A stretch of 35,958 bases of DNA from the NCBI GenBank assembly GCA_002281535.1, contig NCGD01000025.1, forward strand, positions 1 to 35,958, written 5' to 3'. Each line of letters opens with the position of its first letter. Position 1 is the first letter of the stretch. Shown piece after piece: positions 18,081-26,125 of this stretch. The notes below the pieces were generated by a model. That model was not told where the DNA came from, did no database searches, and worked only from the letters and a program-made list of their open reading frames with translations. Made by a program: the position numbers and the translations under genes. The DNA is from Sphingomonas sp. 28-63-12. Lineage in GTDB: Bacteria; Pseudomonadota; Alphaproteobacteria; Sphingomonadales; Sphingomonadaceae.

Positions 18081-18781
18081 CCTCCTATTGCCTTGAGCAA
18101 CCCTTCGATACGGTGGGCATTGGCGCCGAAATCGCCTTCGCCCACGCGCGAGACCGACCGAATGTCGATCCGCGTGCCACCGTCAGTCGGCGTCAGTCGA
18201 ATGACGACATCGTCCTTAAAGCCCCACCAACCCGCTGTCGCGGTCGCTTCGATTCGGCCAGCAGAGGCATCGGCGACAGCGACTTGCCATCCACGCGCGG
18301 TCACGATCCTCAACGCCTTGTCAAATATTTCGGCAGGCGGCTTGGCAACGACAAGCGGCTTGAGTGTAGGATATCCGGCCGTCTGTTGCGACGCGAGCGC
18401 TGGATCATAGACGAGAGTGTTGGTCCCGGCGCCACGCGCCGCCGGCGTGATCGCGACAAATTGCGGTGGCGTGATCGTATCAGTGGTGATGTCGTGAATG
18501 CGCGGTACGCCGCTGCCGTTGACGATGATCGCGACCAGCACCGCAAGCGCGCCAAGCCCGCAAATCATCCCGCCAATCGCCAGCCGGCCACCGCGTCGCC
18601 GCAGCAACGCGATCAGGCAGACTATACCGCCAACCCCGGAGACCAGCGATCCAAGTGCAAATAGGCCCAGCCCTGCGGTCCATGGTAGCACGCCATATTT
18701 GACCATCGGCCCGGCTAGCAGCACGAACAACGCCAGAATGATCGATAGTCCGGCAATGGCAGCAGTCTTGTTTCGCGGCAT
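18077..18781 (-). CDS. DUF1499 membrane protein
   Basis: The 234-aa product has three N-terminal hydrophobic segments (about 8-26, 33-60 and 67-88) with a basic loop (RRRGGR) and then a DUF1499 domain (about 95-234). Typical family blocks are visible: RGWQVAVADASAGRIEATA, WWGFKDDVVIRLTP, RIDIRSVSRVGEGDFGAN. Function of DUF1499 is unknown; the domain is common in proteobacteria and in plant chloroplasts. It begins 15 nt after the receiver-only response regulator on the same strand and is probably cotranscribed with it. The 4-nt overlap with the LysR gene (CTAG at 18077-18080) leaves no terminator between them. Confidence 0.85.
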   Translation of the reverse strand: MPRNKTAAIAGLSIILALFVLLAGPMVKYGVLPWTAGLGLFALGSLVSGVGGIVCLIALLRRRGGRLAIGGMICGLGALAVLVAIIVNGSGVPRIHDITTDTITPPQFVAITPAARGAGTNTLVYDPALASQQTAGYPTLKPLVVAKPPAEIFDKALRIVTARGWQVAVADASAGRIEATATAGWWGFKDDVVIRLTPTDGGTRIDIRSVSRVGEGDFGANAHRIEGLLKAIGG

Positions 18782-18796
18782 CGTCTTTTCCCCGTT

Positions 18797-19231
18797 TCAG
18801 GTCACCGTCTTGAACAGCGTAAAGCCCGACGGCAAGCGCTTCGGCGTTTCGCCGCCATGGGTGGCCTCGATCGCAGCGATCGCCAGCAACAGATCGCGCT
18901 GATTATAGGGTTTGCCCAGACAGCCATCGGCCAGCGTCTGTGCCTCTGCCGGGCACTGGCCCGTTACAAATAGCACCGCGATTCCGGCTGCAGAGGCGGC
19001 GCGCGCGACGTCGATGCCGCTGCCGTCGCTCAGGCTGATATCGGCCAGCACCATGTCGATCGCCCCGCCGCCCTGAATCAGCGCCACGGCGTCCTCGACG
19101 CGATCCAGCGTGGCGACAATCGTGAACCCTTCGTCGCTCAAAAACCGTTCGTTATCAAAGGCGATCAACGGTTCGTCCTCAACGATCATCAATCGAACGA
19201 ACCGTTTTTTCTTTCGTGCGAACAAGGCCAC
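18797..19231 (-). CDS. Single-domain response regulator (receiver only)
   Basis: This 144-aa protein is a stand-alone REC domain. All phosphorelay residues are present: acidic pair in VEDEP (E18, D19), phosphoacceptor in VLADISLSDG (D64), switch Thr in FVTGQ (T90) and Lys in LGKPY (K107). There is no output domain, only a short C-terminal tail, so it should act by protein-protein contact or as a phosphate relay or sink. I chose GTG 19231 because GGGAG lies 7 nt upstream; a longer frame exists but reaches into the start of rluB. The N-terminus is basic (ARKKKR). A 5-bp hairpin (GTCGG/CCGAC, 19244-19257) lies just upstream of the ribosome binding site. No histidine kinase is in the window. Confidence 0.85.
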   Translation of the reverse strand: MALFARKKKRFVRLMIVEDEPLIAFDNERFLSDEGFTIVATLDRVEDAVALIQGGGAIDMVLADISLSDGSGIDVARAASAAGIAVLFVTGQCPAEAQTLADGCLGKPYNQRDLLLAIAAIEATHGGETPKRLPSGFTLFKTVT

Positions 19232-19344
19232 GCCGTTACTCCCGTCGGACAACCGACTCTCGATTGCCCCCCTAGCGAAGCGACAACGCACGTGCGCGCA
19301 TTTTTTTTGCATCGTCGGGACAAATAGCCTGTAACAGCGTCGCC

Positions 19345-20484
19345 ATGCCCCCACCAACCACCCAAGAACCGCCCCGCGAGGGCAATCGAATCGCCAAATT
19401 GCTCGCGCGCGCCGGCGTCGCCTCGCGCCGTGAGATCGAGCGGATGATCGCCGAGGGGCGCGTTGCGATCGATGGCAAGCTGGTCGAAACGCCAGCCACG
19501 ATCCTGGCATCGCTGCGCGGCGTCACAGTGGATGGCAATCCGGTTCAGGCCCCCGCGCCGGCCCGACTCTTCCTCTACCATAAGCCCAGTGGCCTGCTCG
19601 TCACCGAGCGGGACCCAGCTGGCCGCCCGACCATCTATGACAAATTGCCCAGCGACCTGCCCCGGTTGGTACCGGTCGGCCGGCTCGATCTCAACACCGA
19701 AGGGCTGCTGCTGCTGACGACAGACGGCGAACTGAAACGCCAGCTTGAACTGCCCTCGACCGGCGTCGAGCGGGCCTATCGCGCCCGTGCCTATGGCAAC
19801 GTCACCCAGGCACAGCTTGAGGACCTGATCGAAGGCGTCGAGATCGAACGCGTCCGCTACGGGTCGATCAATGCCAATCTCGAACGCCGCACCGGTGCGA
19901 ACGTCTGGATCGAAATGATCCTGACCGAAGGCAAGAATCGCGAAGTCCGTCGCGTGCTCGAATTTCTGGGACTGAAGGTGTCGCGGCTGATCCGCATCCG
20001 ATACGGGCCCTTTCTCCTCGGCGATCTGGCACCCGGCGAATTTGGCGAAGTGCGCCAGCATGATGTCGTCGCCTTTCGCCGCGACCCGACGCGCACGCCC
20101 GCCCCGGATCACGCCAGAGCGCCATCGCCCCGCAGTCGCGGCGAGCGCAATGCCGCCCCAGCCAAGGCCGATCACCCCTACCGTGCGCCAAAGCCGGGTC
20201 CGGATGCCGCCGATCCCCGAAAGGCGCCGCGCCAGCCGATCGCTGCAATCAAGCCAAAGCGCTTCTATGACGCGAAGGAAAAGGGTGGCGTGACCCCGAC
20301 CAAGCCTGTCCGCGCGCCCGTTCGCAACGATACCAGTTCGCGTGCACGTCGCACCGCAACCGACCCGCGTCGAAAGGAAAGCGAACTCGTCGACAAGCCG
20401 CGCAGCCCAGCCTCCGGCGCCAGGCCAGCCCGTCCGGCGCGCCCCGGCGCGGGCAAGCCGCGGCCATCGCGGACGAGGCGCTAA
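19345..20484 (+). CDS. rluB: Ribosomal large subunit pseudouridine synthase (RluB/RsuA family)
   Basis: This enzyme isomerises a specific uridine in 23S rRNA to pseudouridine. The 379-aa product has an N-terminal S4 RNA-binding domain (about 13-60; RIAKLLARAGVASRREIERM) and the catalytic domain with the family Asp in GRLDLNTEGLLLLT (D115), plus EGKNREVRRVLEFLGLKVSRLIRIRYG near the domain end. Residues from about 250 onward form a 130-residue, low-complexity, strongly basic tail rich in Arg, Pro, Ala and Lys, likely disordered and RNA-binding. RluB, RluF and RluE are not easily separated from sequence; RluB is favoured by S4 plus the tail. It precedes rsmD by 3 nt, a common pairing. Confidence 0.88.
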   Translation: MPPPTTQEPPREGNRIAKLLARAGVASRREIERMIAEGRVAIDGKLVETPATILASLRGVTVDGNPVQAPAPARLFLYHKPSGLLVTERDPAGRPTIYDKLPSDLPRLVPVGRLDLNTEGLLLLTTDGELKRQLELPSTGVERAYRARAYGNVTQAQLEDLIEGVEIERVRYGSINANLERRTGANVWIEMILTEGKNREVRRVLEFLGLKVSRLIRIRYGPFLLGDLAPGEFGEVRQHDVVAFRRDPTRTPAPDHARAPSPRSRGERNAAPAKADHPYRAPKPGPDAADPRKAPRQPIAAIKPKRFYDAKEKGGVTPTKPVRAPVRNDTSSRARRTATDPRRKESELVDKPRSPASGARPARPARPGAGKPRPSRTRR

Positions 20485-20487
20485 ACG

Positions 20488-21030
20488 ATGCGCGTGATTG
20501 CCGGACAATGGCGCGGTCGCCCGATTGTCGCGCCCAAGGGAGATGCGACCCGCCCAACGGCCGATCGCACGCGTGAGGCCTTGTTTTCGATGCTCGTCAG
20601 CCGGCTTGGCAGTTTCGAGGGCCTCGCTTTCGCTGATCTGTTCGCCGGTTCGGGGGCACTCGGCATCGAGGCGCTCTCGCGTGGGGCCGCCAGTTGCCTG
20701 TTCGTGGAGCAGGATCGACCGGCTATCGACGCGCTCCGTGCCAACCTCGCCAAGCTCGGCGTCACCGGCGATGTTCGCCCAATCTCGGTCCTGTCGCTTG
20801 GCAAGGCGCCGGCGCCGCTCGACATGATCATGATGGATCCGCCTTATGGCTCCGGCGCAGGCGCAGTCGCCCTCGACAAGCTCGCTCGACTCGGCTGGGT
20901 CGGCCCCGCCACCTGGGTCAGCATTGAAACCGCTTTCAACGAGCCTGTCACCGTGGCCGGTTTCGAGGTCGATGCCGAACGGAAGCACGGCAAGGCGCGC
21001 ATCACCTTATTGCGTCAGCTCGCCGACTGA
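20488..21030 (+). CDS. rsmD: 16S rRNA (guanine-N2) methyltransferase RsmD
   Basis: RsmD methylates G966 (E. coli numbering) of 16S rRNA with S-adenosylmethionine. The 180-aa product begins with the typical MRVIAGQWRGRPI and RPTADRTREALFSML, has the SAM-binding DLFAGSGALGIEALSRGA (about 50-67), and the catalytic MMDPPYG (DPPY at 117-120). It follows rluB by 3 nt and both act on rRNA. Its 3' end overlaps the convergent MHS-family transporter gene by 16 nt. Confidence 0.96.
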   Translation: MRVIAGQWRGRPIVAPKGDATRPTADRTREALFSMLVSRLGSFEGLAFADLFAGSGALGIEALSRGAASCLFVEQDRPAIDALRANLAKLGVTGDVRPISVLSLGKAPAPLDMIMMDPPYGSGAGAVALDKLARLGWVGPATWVSIETAFNEPVTVAGFEVDAERKHGKARITLLRQLAD

Positions 21031-22295
21031 CGCTGCACGATCATCACGCCGCCAAGGCTTAACCCGGCAGCGACAACCAAATAGAGTCCCACCAACGCGA
21101 GCCCGCCGCGTTCAGCCAGGGCTTGCGCGACGATTGGCGCCAGCGCCCCACCGATGATTCCGCCAAGGTTGAACGTCAGCGACACCCCGGTATAGCGCAC
21201 GCCCGCCCCGAACAAAGACGGCAGCCAGGCACCCAGCGGCCCATAGGCAAAGCCCATCGCGAACAGCGCGAAGGATAGCCAAAGCCAGACAACGACCAGC
21301 GATGCAGCGCCCAGCATCGGCCCCATCATCAGCCCGGCCAGGACTGCTCCGGCAAAGCCCCAACGCAACATCACCGCCGTGCCGAAGCGATCGGCCAAGG
21401 TGCAGGAAAGAATCACCCCGGCGGCAAGGAACGGAATGGCGAGGAGCTCGACGATCAAAAAAGCCTGCCGCGAATGGCCAAGCGTCGTCGTGCCATAGCC
21501 AAGCGCAAAAGCCGTCGCGATGTAGAACAGCGCAAAGCACGCGATCACGCCAAAGGTCCCGGCCAGCGTGCCGCGTAAATCATGGCGCAGCAATTGGGCA
21601 ATCGGCACCTTTGGCAGCGCGCCTTGCGCTGCCGCCGCAGCGAAGGCCGGCGTTTCAGTGAGCTTCAGCCGGACCCAGAGGCCGACGAATACCAACGCCG
21701 CGCTCGCCATGAACGGCAGGCGCCACCCCCAGCTGCGAAACTGCTCGTCGCTCATCGTCATGCCAAGGATCAGGAAGAAGCCATTTGCCGCAATGAAGCC
21801 GATCGGCGCGCCAAGCGGTGGAAACATGCCGAACCGCGCTGCCCAGCCCTTCGGCGCGTTTTCAACAGCCAGCAGCGAAGCACCGCCCCATTCACCGCCC
21901 AGCCCCAGCCCCTGACCGAACCGCAAAAGGCACAAGATCACGGGCGCGGCCCAGCCGATCTGGGCATAACCTGGCAGGAATGCGATCAGGACGGTCGACC
22001 CACCCATCAGCAGCAACGATGCGACCAGCGTCGACTTGCGACCGACCCGGTCACCGAAGTGCCCGAAGATGGCCGCCCCTACTGGTCGGGCCACGAAAGC
22101 GAGGCCGAAACTGGCATAGGACAGCAGCAACTGAACAGCCTTGTCTTCGGCGGGAAACAACAGCGGGCCAAACACCAGTGCCGCTGCCGTCGCATAGATA
22201 TAAAAATCGTAGAATTCGATCGACGTACCGACCAGGCTTGCGGTGAGCACGCGTCGCTTGGCGATCAGCGGATTTGGGGATGATGGCGCGGTCAT
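21015..22295 (-). CDS. MHS-family MFS transporter (ProP/KgtP/ShiA-like)
   Basis: This is a metabolite:H+ symporter of the major facilitator superfamily. The 426-aa product starts with SLVGTSIEFYDFYIYATAAA, the signature of the family's first helix, then has VARPVGAAIFGHFGDRVGRK (loop 2-3 motif) and LRFGQGLGLGGEWGGA in helix 4. About 12 transmembrane segments are visible. Substrates of the family include dicarboxylates, betaine, proline, citrate and shikimate; none can be chosen here. It begins 37 nt after the PiT phosphate transporter gene and may be read from the same PHO-box promoter. Confidence 0.9.
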   Translation of the reverse strand: MTAPSSPNPLIAKRRVLTASLVGTSIEFYDFYIYATAAALVFGPLLFPAEDKAVQLLLSYASFGLAFVARPVGAAIFGHFGDRVGRKSTLVASLLLMGGSTVLIAFLPGYAQIGWAAPVILCLLRFGQGLGLGGEWGGASLLAVENAPKGWAARFGMFPPLGAPIGFIAANGFFLILGMTMSDEQFRSWGWRLPFMASAALVFVGLWVRLKLTETPAFAAAAAQGALPKVPIAQLLRHDLRGTLAGTFGVIACFALFYIATAFALGYGTTTLGHSRQAFLIVELLAIPFLAAGVILSCTLADRFGTAVMLRWGFAGAVLAGLMMGPMLGAASLVVVWLWLSFALFAMGFAYGPLGAWLPSLFGAGVRYTGVSLTFNLGGIIGGALAPIVAQALAERGGLALVGLYLVVAAGLSLGGVMIVQRQSAS

Positions 22296-22332
22296 TTCCC
22301 TGCCATAACGATCTTGCCGCGCTTGGCGAGGC

Positions 22333-23985
22333 TCAGGCGGTTCCCATCGCCTGTACCAGCGTCAGGAAAGCCCAATACAGTCCGCCGGATAGCGCCATCA
22401 CGGCTGGCAGGGTCAAAATCCAAGCGAGCGCCATATTGCGGATCGTTCTGCCCTGCAGGCCCGCGCCGCTTGCGACATTGGCCCCCGCCACACCGCTCGA
22501 GAGGATATGCGTCGTCGATACCGGCAAGCCGTAGCGATCCGCGAGCAGGATCATTGCCGCCGCCGTCAGTTCGGCAGCACCGCCCATCCCATAGGTCATG
22601 TGGCTCTTGCCGATCTTCTCCCCGACAGTGACGACAATGCGTTTCCAGCCAACCATTGTGCCAAGCCCGAGCGCAATCGCGACCGCCACCTTCACCCAGA
22701 TCGGAATGAAATGGGTGCTGCCCTCGAGGCCCTTTTGAAAACCGCTAATCGTCGACAACTCGGCTTCACTGAACAAATCATGCGCGGCCTTGGACTTAGT
22801 AATAATCTTCGTGGTGTCGAGCACGAGATACATGTCGGTGCGCAGATGCGACGTTGCCGATGCCGGCACATTGGCAAGCGCTCCATACTCGCCAAGTCGT
22901 GCACCGATATCGCTGGAGACCGAGTCGAGCGCGGCATAGACGACCGGATCGCTCGCCGATTTGGTCTTGAGCGCGCTCGCCAAAACATCGCGCGAGACCG
23001 CGCCGTTGACGGTTGCGCTGCCGGCCTTGGCATGAAACACGCTGGCCATTGCGCTGGCTTGTTGGACCAGCGCCGGTGTCGCGGCGCCGGGCAGATCGCG
23101 ATTGAGCGCATAGGCGGTGGGGGCGCAGCCTATTAGGATGAGCATGATCAATCCCATGCCCTTTTGCCCGTCATTGCCGCCATGTGCGAAGGAAACGGCG
23201 GTGCAGGTGAAGATCAGTAGCGCGCGAATGCCGCGTGGCGGCGGCGTGTTGGTCGATGGCTGGGCGTAAAGCTTGGGATTGCGCAAGAACATCCGCATCG
23301 TGAACAACAGCAGCATCGCGCCGAAAAAGCCGATCACCGGCGCCATGGCCAGCCCGGTCAGGATCTTCTGCGCCTGGCTCCAGTCAACCCCGGAGGTGCC
23401 GCCAGTGCCCGACGACAATAATTGATTGGCAAAGCCGACCCCGAGGATCGATCCGATCAGCGCATGGCTCGACGAATTGGGCAGGCCGACAAACCAGGTC
23501 GCCAAATTCCAGACGATCGCGGCGATCAACAAAGCGAAGATCATCGCAAATCCGGCGCCGCTGCCGACGTTCAGGATCAGTTCCACCGGAAGCAGCGACA
23601 CGATCGAATAGGCAACCGCCCCGCTCGACAGCAGCACGCCAAGCAGGTTGAAAAAGCCTGACCAGACCACCGCGAAGCGGGCAGGCATCGAATTGGTGTA
23701 GATCACCGTCGCGACGGCATTGGCCGTATCGTGAAAGCCATTCACGAATTCGAAGCCCAGCGCGATGAGGAGCGCGACGCCGAGAAACACCACCGTGATA
23801 AGCGTCAGCGTCTCGCCGACCTGCGCGGTTTCATTGGCGATGCTATAACCGGCATAGCCGAGCCCGCCGATGATCGTGAGCAGGAATAGCCAGCTGCCCA
23901 GGGGATGCACCGGCGTATCAAGCGCAGGGCGATCGGCGGCGCCGAGGCCCGGCAGGGCATCGGACTGGAAGGAATTGCTGGCCAT
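22333..23985 (-). CDS. PiT-family inorganic phosphate transporter
   Basis: PiT proteins take up metal-phosphate by proton symport. The 550-aa product has both family repeats: GFEFVNGFHDTANAVATV near the N-terminus, and VSFAHGGNDGQKGMGLI and PVSTTHILSSGVAGANVASG in the second half. A long cytoplasmic or periplasmic insertion (about residues 290-420) with little hydrophobicity separates the halves. The N-terminal 25 residues are polar. The ATG at 23985 has GGAAG upstream; the PHO box is so close (22 nt) that the transcription start should fall near this ATG, so a leaderless message or a GTG start at 23910 is possible. It is likely a phosphate-starvation-induced transporter and is unusual in that low-affinity PiT proteins are often constitutive. 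Confidence 0.95.
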   Translation of the reverse strand: MASNSFQSDALPGLGAADRPALDTPVHPLGSWLFLLTIIGGLGYAGYSIANETAQVGETLTLITVVFLGVALLIALGFEFVNGFHDTANAVATVIYTNSMPARFAVVWSGFFNLLGVLLSSGAVAYSIVSLLPVELILNVGSGAGFAMIFALLIAAIVWNLATWFVGLPNSSSHALIGSILGVGFANQLLSSGTGGTSGVDWSQAQKILTGLAMAPVIGFFGAMLLLFTMRMFLRNPKLYAQPSTNTPPPRGIRALLIFTCTAVSFAHGGNDGQKGMGLIMLILIGCAPTAYALNRDLPGAATPALVQQASAMASVFHAKAGSATVNGAVSRDVLASALKTKSASDPVVYAALDSVSSDIGARLGEYGALANVPASATSHLRTDMYLVLDTTKIITKSKAAHDLFSEAELSTISGFQKGLEGSTHFIPIWVKVAVAIALGLGTMVGWKRIVVTVGEKIGKSHMTYGMGGAAELTAAAMILLADRYGLPVSTTHILSSGVAGANVASGAGLQGRTIRNMALAWILTLPAVMALSGGLYWAFLTLVQAMGTA

Positions 23986-24007
23986 GAGTCTTCCGTGGCG
24001 TGCTTCT

Positions 24008-24025
24008 ATGTCAGTCAGATGACAG
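24008..24025 (-). promoter_or_regulatory. PHO box upstream of the PiT transporter gene
   Basis: On the minus strand, 24025 to 24008 reads CTGTCAT-CTGA-CTGACAT. The PhoB consensus is CTGTCAT-N4-CTGTCAT, so 13 of 14 defined positions match and the 4-nt spacer is exact. It ends 22 nt before the PiT start codon. PhoB activation of this gene under phosphate limitation is a strong inference. Confidence 0.8.
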
Positions 24026-24122
24026 TTGCCGCCACCTCATGGCCGGCCATAGCGCCGGGATGGCCACCCAATCAATGTGGCGAGATCAAAAATCGAGGTT
24101 ACCGGCCATGGGGAAGCCGCTG

Positions 24123-24509
24123 TCACGCGCCGTCCGCCAGCACAGCTGCCATTGCCGGCATCACCGCCTGCAATGCCTTGACCGGCCGGATCATGACCCG
24201 GAAGCTGGTGATCTTGTCCGCGGCATTCCAATGGATGATATCGACGCCGTTAACGTGCACACCGTCCATGTCGAGCGCGAATTCGAGGACGGCGGAGGAG
24301 GCGCCGATCCATTCCTCGACATAGCGAAAGCTGGGCGTCCCAAGCACCGCCTGCGCGGCGGACAGATATTTGATTGTGATGGCCTTGCCTACTTGTGGGG
24401 TGTGCACCGCGGGCGACTGAAACACGCAATCATCGGCGATCAGATCGACAAGCCCGGCCGGATCGCGCGTTTCCATCAGCTGGTGCCAATGATCAATTGC
24501 TGCTGCCAT
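24123..24509 (-). CDS. NTF2-like / SnoaL-like protein
   Basis: The 128-aa product has the NTF2-like fold pattern: an N-terminal helix with DHWHQLMETRDPAGLVDLI, the strand-turn DDCVFQSPAV, and late strands ending GVDIIHWNAADKITSFRVMIRP. Members of this superfamily are small cone-shaped pockets used as isomerases, hydrolases or binding proteins, and many are uncharacterised; no substrate can be named. I chose the ATG at 24509 because GGGGAAG is 7-8 nt upstream; a longer upstream extension has no family similarity. It is on the same strand as the PiT gene but 137 nt upstream, with the PHO box between, so they are probably separate units. Confidence 0.75.
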   Translation of the reverse strand: MAAAIDHWHQLMETRDPAGLVDLIADDCVFQSPAVHTPQVGKAITIKYLSAAQAVLGTPSFRYVEEWIGASSAVLEFALDMDGVHVNGVDIIHWNAADKITSFRVMIRPVKALQAVMPAMAAVLADGA

Positions 24510-24859
24510 GATCGTCTTCCCCTTTGCTATTGCCCGTAGCGCCGCTTGACCAAGCCGAGCGGCGCTGCCCTGCCCTGCTATAGCCAACCCCGCCCGTGAA
24601 GACGATGGCGACCCGGCCATGATCGGCAATGATCGGTGGCTGGCGCATCAAGGGGGCGACAGTCCCGGCAGGATGAAAAGCCGATCATGGGCAAACCACT
24701 GGCTTCGGGCAATCCGCATGCGCTGGCAATCCGGGGGCTTGCGCCGCAGGGGACGAACGTTTCTATGCGGCTGCGAGACATGCGCCCGGTGCACCGGGCA
24801 ACGGCAATGCCGGCTGGGCAATCAACGACCAGCCGACAGCATCATGAGACGATGACAAA
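24510..24859. other. 350-nt gap without a convincing gene
   Basis: Several short frames exist on both strands, but they lack ribosome binding sites or family character and I reject them. The clearest structure is a perfect 8-bp stem AGCGCCGC/GCGGCGCT at 24538-24545 and 24559-24566 with a 13-nt loop and no T tract, 28 nt upstream of the SnoaL-like start codon. The region must carry the promoters for that gene and for the glycosyltransferase at 24860, but I cannot assign them. Confidence 0.5.
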
Positions 24860-26083
24860 ATGGAACAGGCAGCCACGGCAAGCACGCGCATCCCTGCCAA
24901 CACTGCAGATTTACCGCCTTCAACGCCGGCACCGGCGCACCTCCCCGCTCCCAGAATCCTGACCATCATCAACAGCTTCGCACCAGGCGGCGTGGAGCGT
25001 GTTGCCTTGCGTTTGAATGCCACTTGGCAACGCATGGGCGTCACCGCTTTGGTCCTGGTGGGGCGTAGCCCGCCCACCGGCGGCGGGGTGGTGAACGATG
25101 TCCAATTCCGCCTCATCGCTCCTGAATCTTGGTTGAGCCGTCATGGCCAACCCATCTGGATGCTGCGCCACCTGCCCGCGATCATCCGCCAAGATCGGCC
25201 AGACATCCTGTTCTGCCCCGGCAATACCTACAGCCTGATCGCCATCCTGTTGAAGCTTACAATGGGCCGCGATTGCCCGCTGATCATCGCGAAAATCAGC
25301 AACGATCTCCATCGGCGTGACATGAACCCGGCCATGCGTTTCCTCTATTATCGCTGGCTTTGGCTGCATGGCCGACTCATCGACCATTTCGTCGCGATTG
25401 CGCCGGCGTTGGTCGACGAGATCGCCCAACGCATGCAGGTCGGCTTCGCACGAATCAGCGTGATCAACGATCCGGTCTTGAGCGCCCAGGACATTGTCGA
25501 TTATTCCAGCCACTTGCCTCGTCCCGTGCAGCCCGGCCGACGCTTTATTGCCGTCGGTCGATTTGTCGCCCAGAAAAATTTCCCGTTGCTGCTGGCGGCG
25601 TTCGCCCGCATCGCGCAGCCCGATGATCGGCTGACCATTTTGGGTGACGGACCTGATCGCGGCTTGCTAGAGCGTTTGCTGGTCAACCTCGGCATTGCTG
25701 GTCAGGTCACGCTGCCGGGGCATGTTGTCGATGTCCGGCCCTGGCTGGCCGATGCCGATATTTTTTGCATGTCGTCAAATTTCGAGGGCGTGCCCGCCGT
25801 TGTGGTCGAGGCGATCGCCGCCGGGTTGACGATCATCGCCACCGATTGCAGCGCCGCCATGGCCGACCTGACCGGGCGGGGCCGGTTCGGAACGCTGGTG
25901 CGGGTGGGCGACGGGCCGGCGCTTGCCAAAGCTATGGACGGTGCCGCTTGCGGGCATGGCTGCACAGCCGAGGCGCTGGAGCATGTCAGCCGATTCACGC
26001 TTGAAGCTGGCGCCAATGCCTATCTTGCGCTTGGCCGTTCGTTGATGGCGCAGCGGCAAGATGACGGCCTGACAATTGCGTAG
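24860..26083 (+). CDS. GT4-family glycosyltransferase
   Basis: This is a GT-B-fold retaining glycosyltransferase. The 407-aa product has a proline-rich unstructured N-terminus (1-30), an N-terminal domain opening with FAPGGVERVALRLN (about 40-53), which is the GG-x-E acceptor-side loop, and a C-terminal donor domain with VGRFVAQKNFPLLLAAF, LGDGPDRGLLERL and the EX7E motif in FEGVPAVVVEAIAAG (about 307-321). Sugar and acceptor cannot be told; the gene stands alone among housekeeping genes with no other capsule or LPS genes in the window. The ATG is the first possible one, because an in-frame TGA lies 13 nt upstream; the ribosome binding site is weak. Confidence 0.88.
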   Translation: MEQAATASTRIPANTADLPPSTPAPAHLPAPRILTIINSFAPGGVERVALRLNATWQRMGVTALVLVGRSPPTGGGVVNDVQFRLIAPESWLSRHGQPIWMLRHLPAIIRQDRPDILFCPGNTYSLIAILLKLTMGRDCPLIIAKISNDLHRRDMNPAMRFLYYRWLWLHGRLIDHFVAIAPALVDEIAQRMQVGFARISVINDPVLSAQDIVDYSSHLPRPVQPGRRFIAVGRFVAQKNFPLLLAAFARIAQPDDRLTILGDGPDRGLLERLLVNLGIAGQVTLPGHVVDVRPWLADADIFCMSSNFEGVPAVVVEAIAAGLTIIATDCSAAMADLTGRGRFGTLVRVGDGPALAKAMDGAACGHGCTAEALEHVSRFTLEAGANAYLALGRSLMAQRQDDGLTIA

Positions 26084-26125
26084 CAACGCTTGCCGCAAGG
26101 CCCGACGTTCCCTAACTGTTCGCTG

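Noticed and set aside
19287-19308. CGCACGTGCG palindrome followed by eight T residues, considered as a terminator
   Set aside because: The palindrome has no loop and cannot form a useful hairpin, and no gene ends there; it lies in the divergent gap between the response regulator and rluB and is more likely part of a promoter.
19189-20988. Minus-strand 599-aa frame across rluB and rsmD
   Set aside because: Antisense shadow of two conserved genes; composition is arginine/glycine/alanine-rich noise without a domain.
24039-24065. ATGGCCGGCCAT palindrome and nearby GGCCAT/ATGGCC stem between the SnoaL-like and PiT genes
   Set aside because: GC-rich self-complementary hexamers like this arise easily in this composition, there is no T tract and no clear link to either gene.
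24619-24962. Short plus-strand frames of 78 and 108 aa upstream of the glycosyltransferase
   Set aside because: No ribosome binding site, no family character, and the longer one runs into the glycosyltransferase in a different frame.
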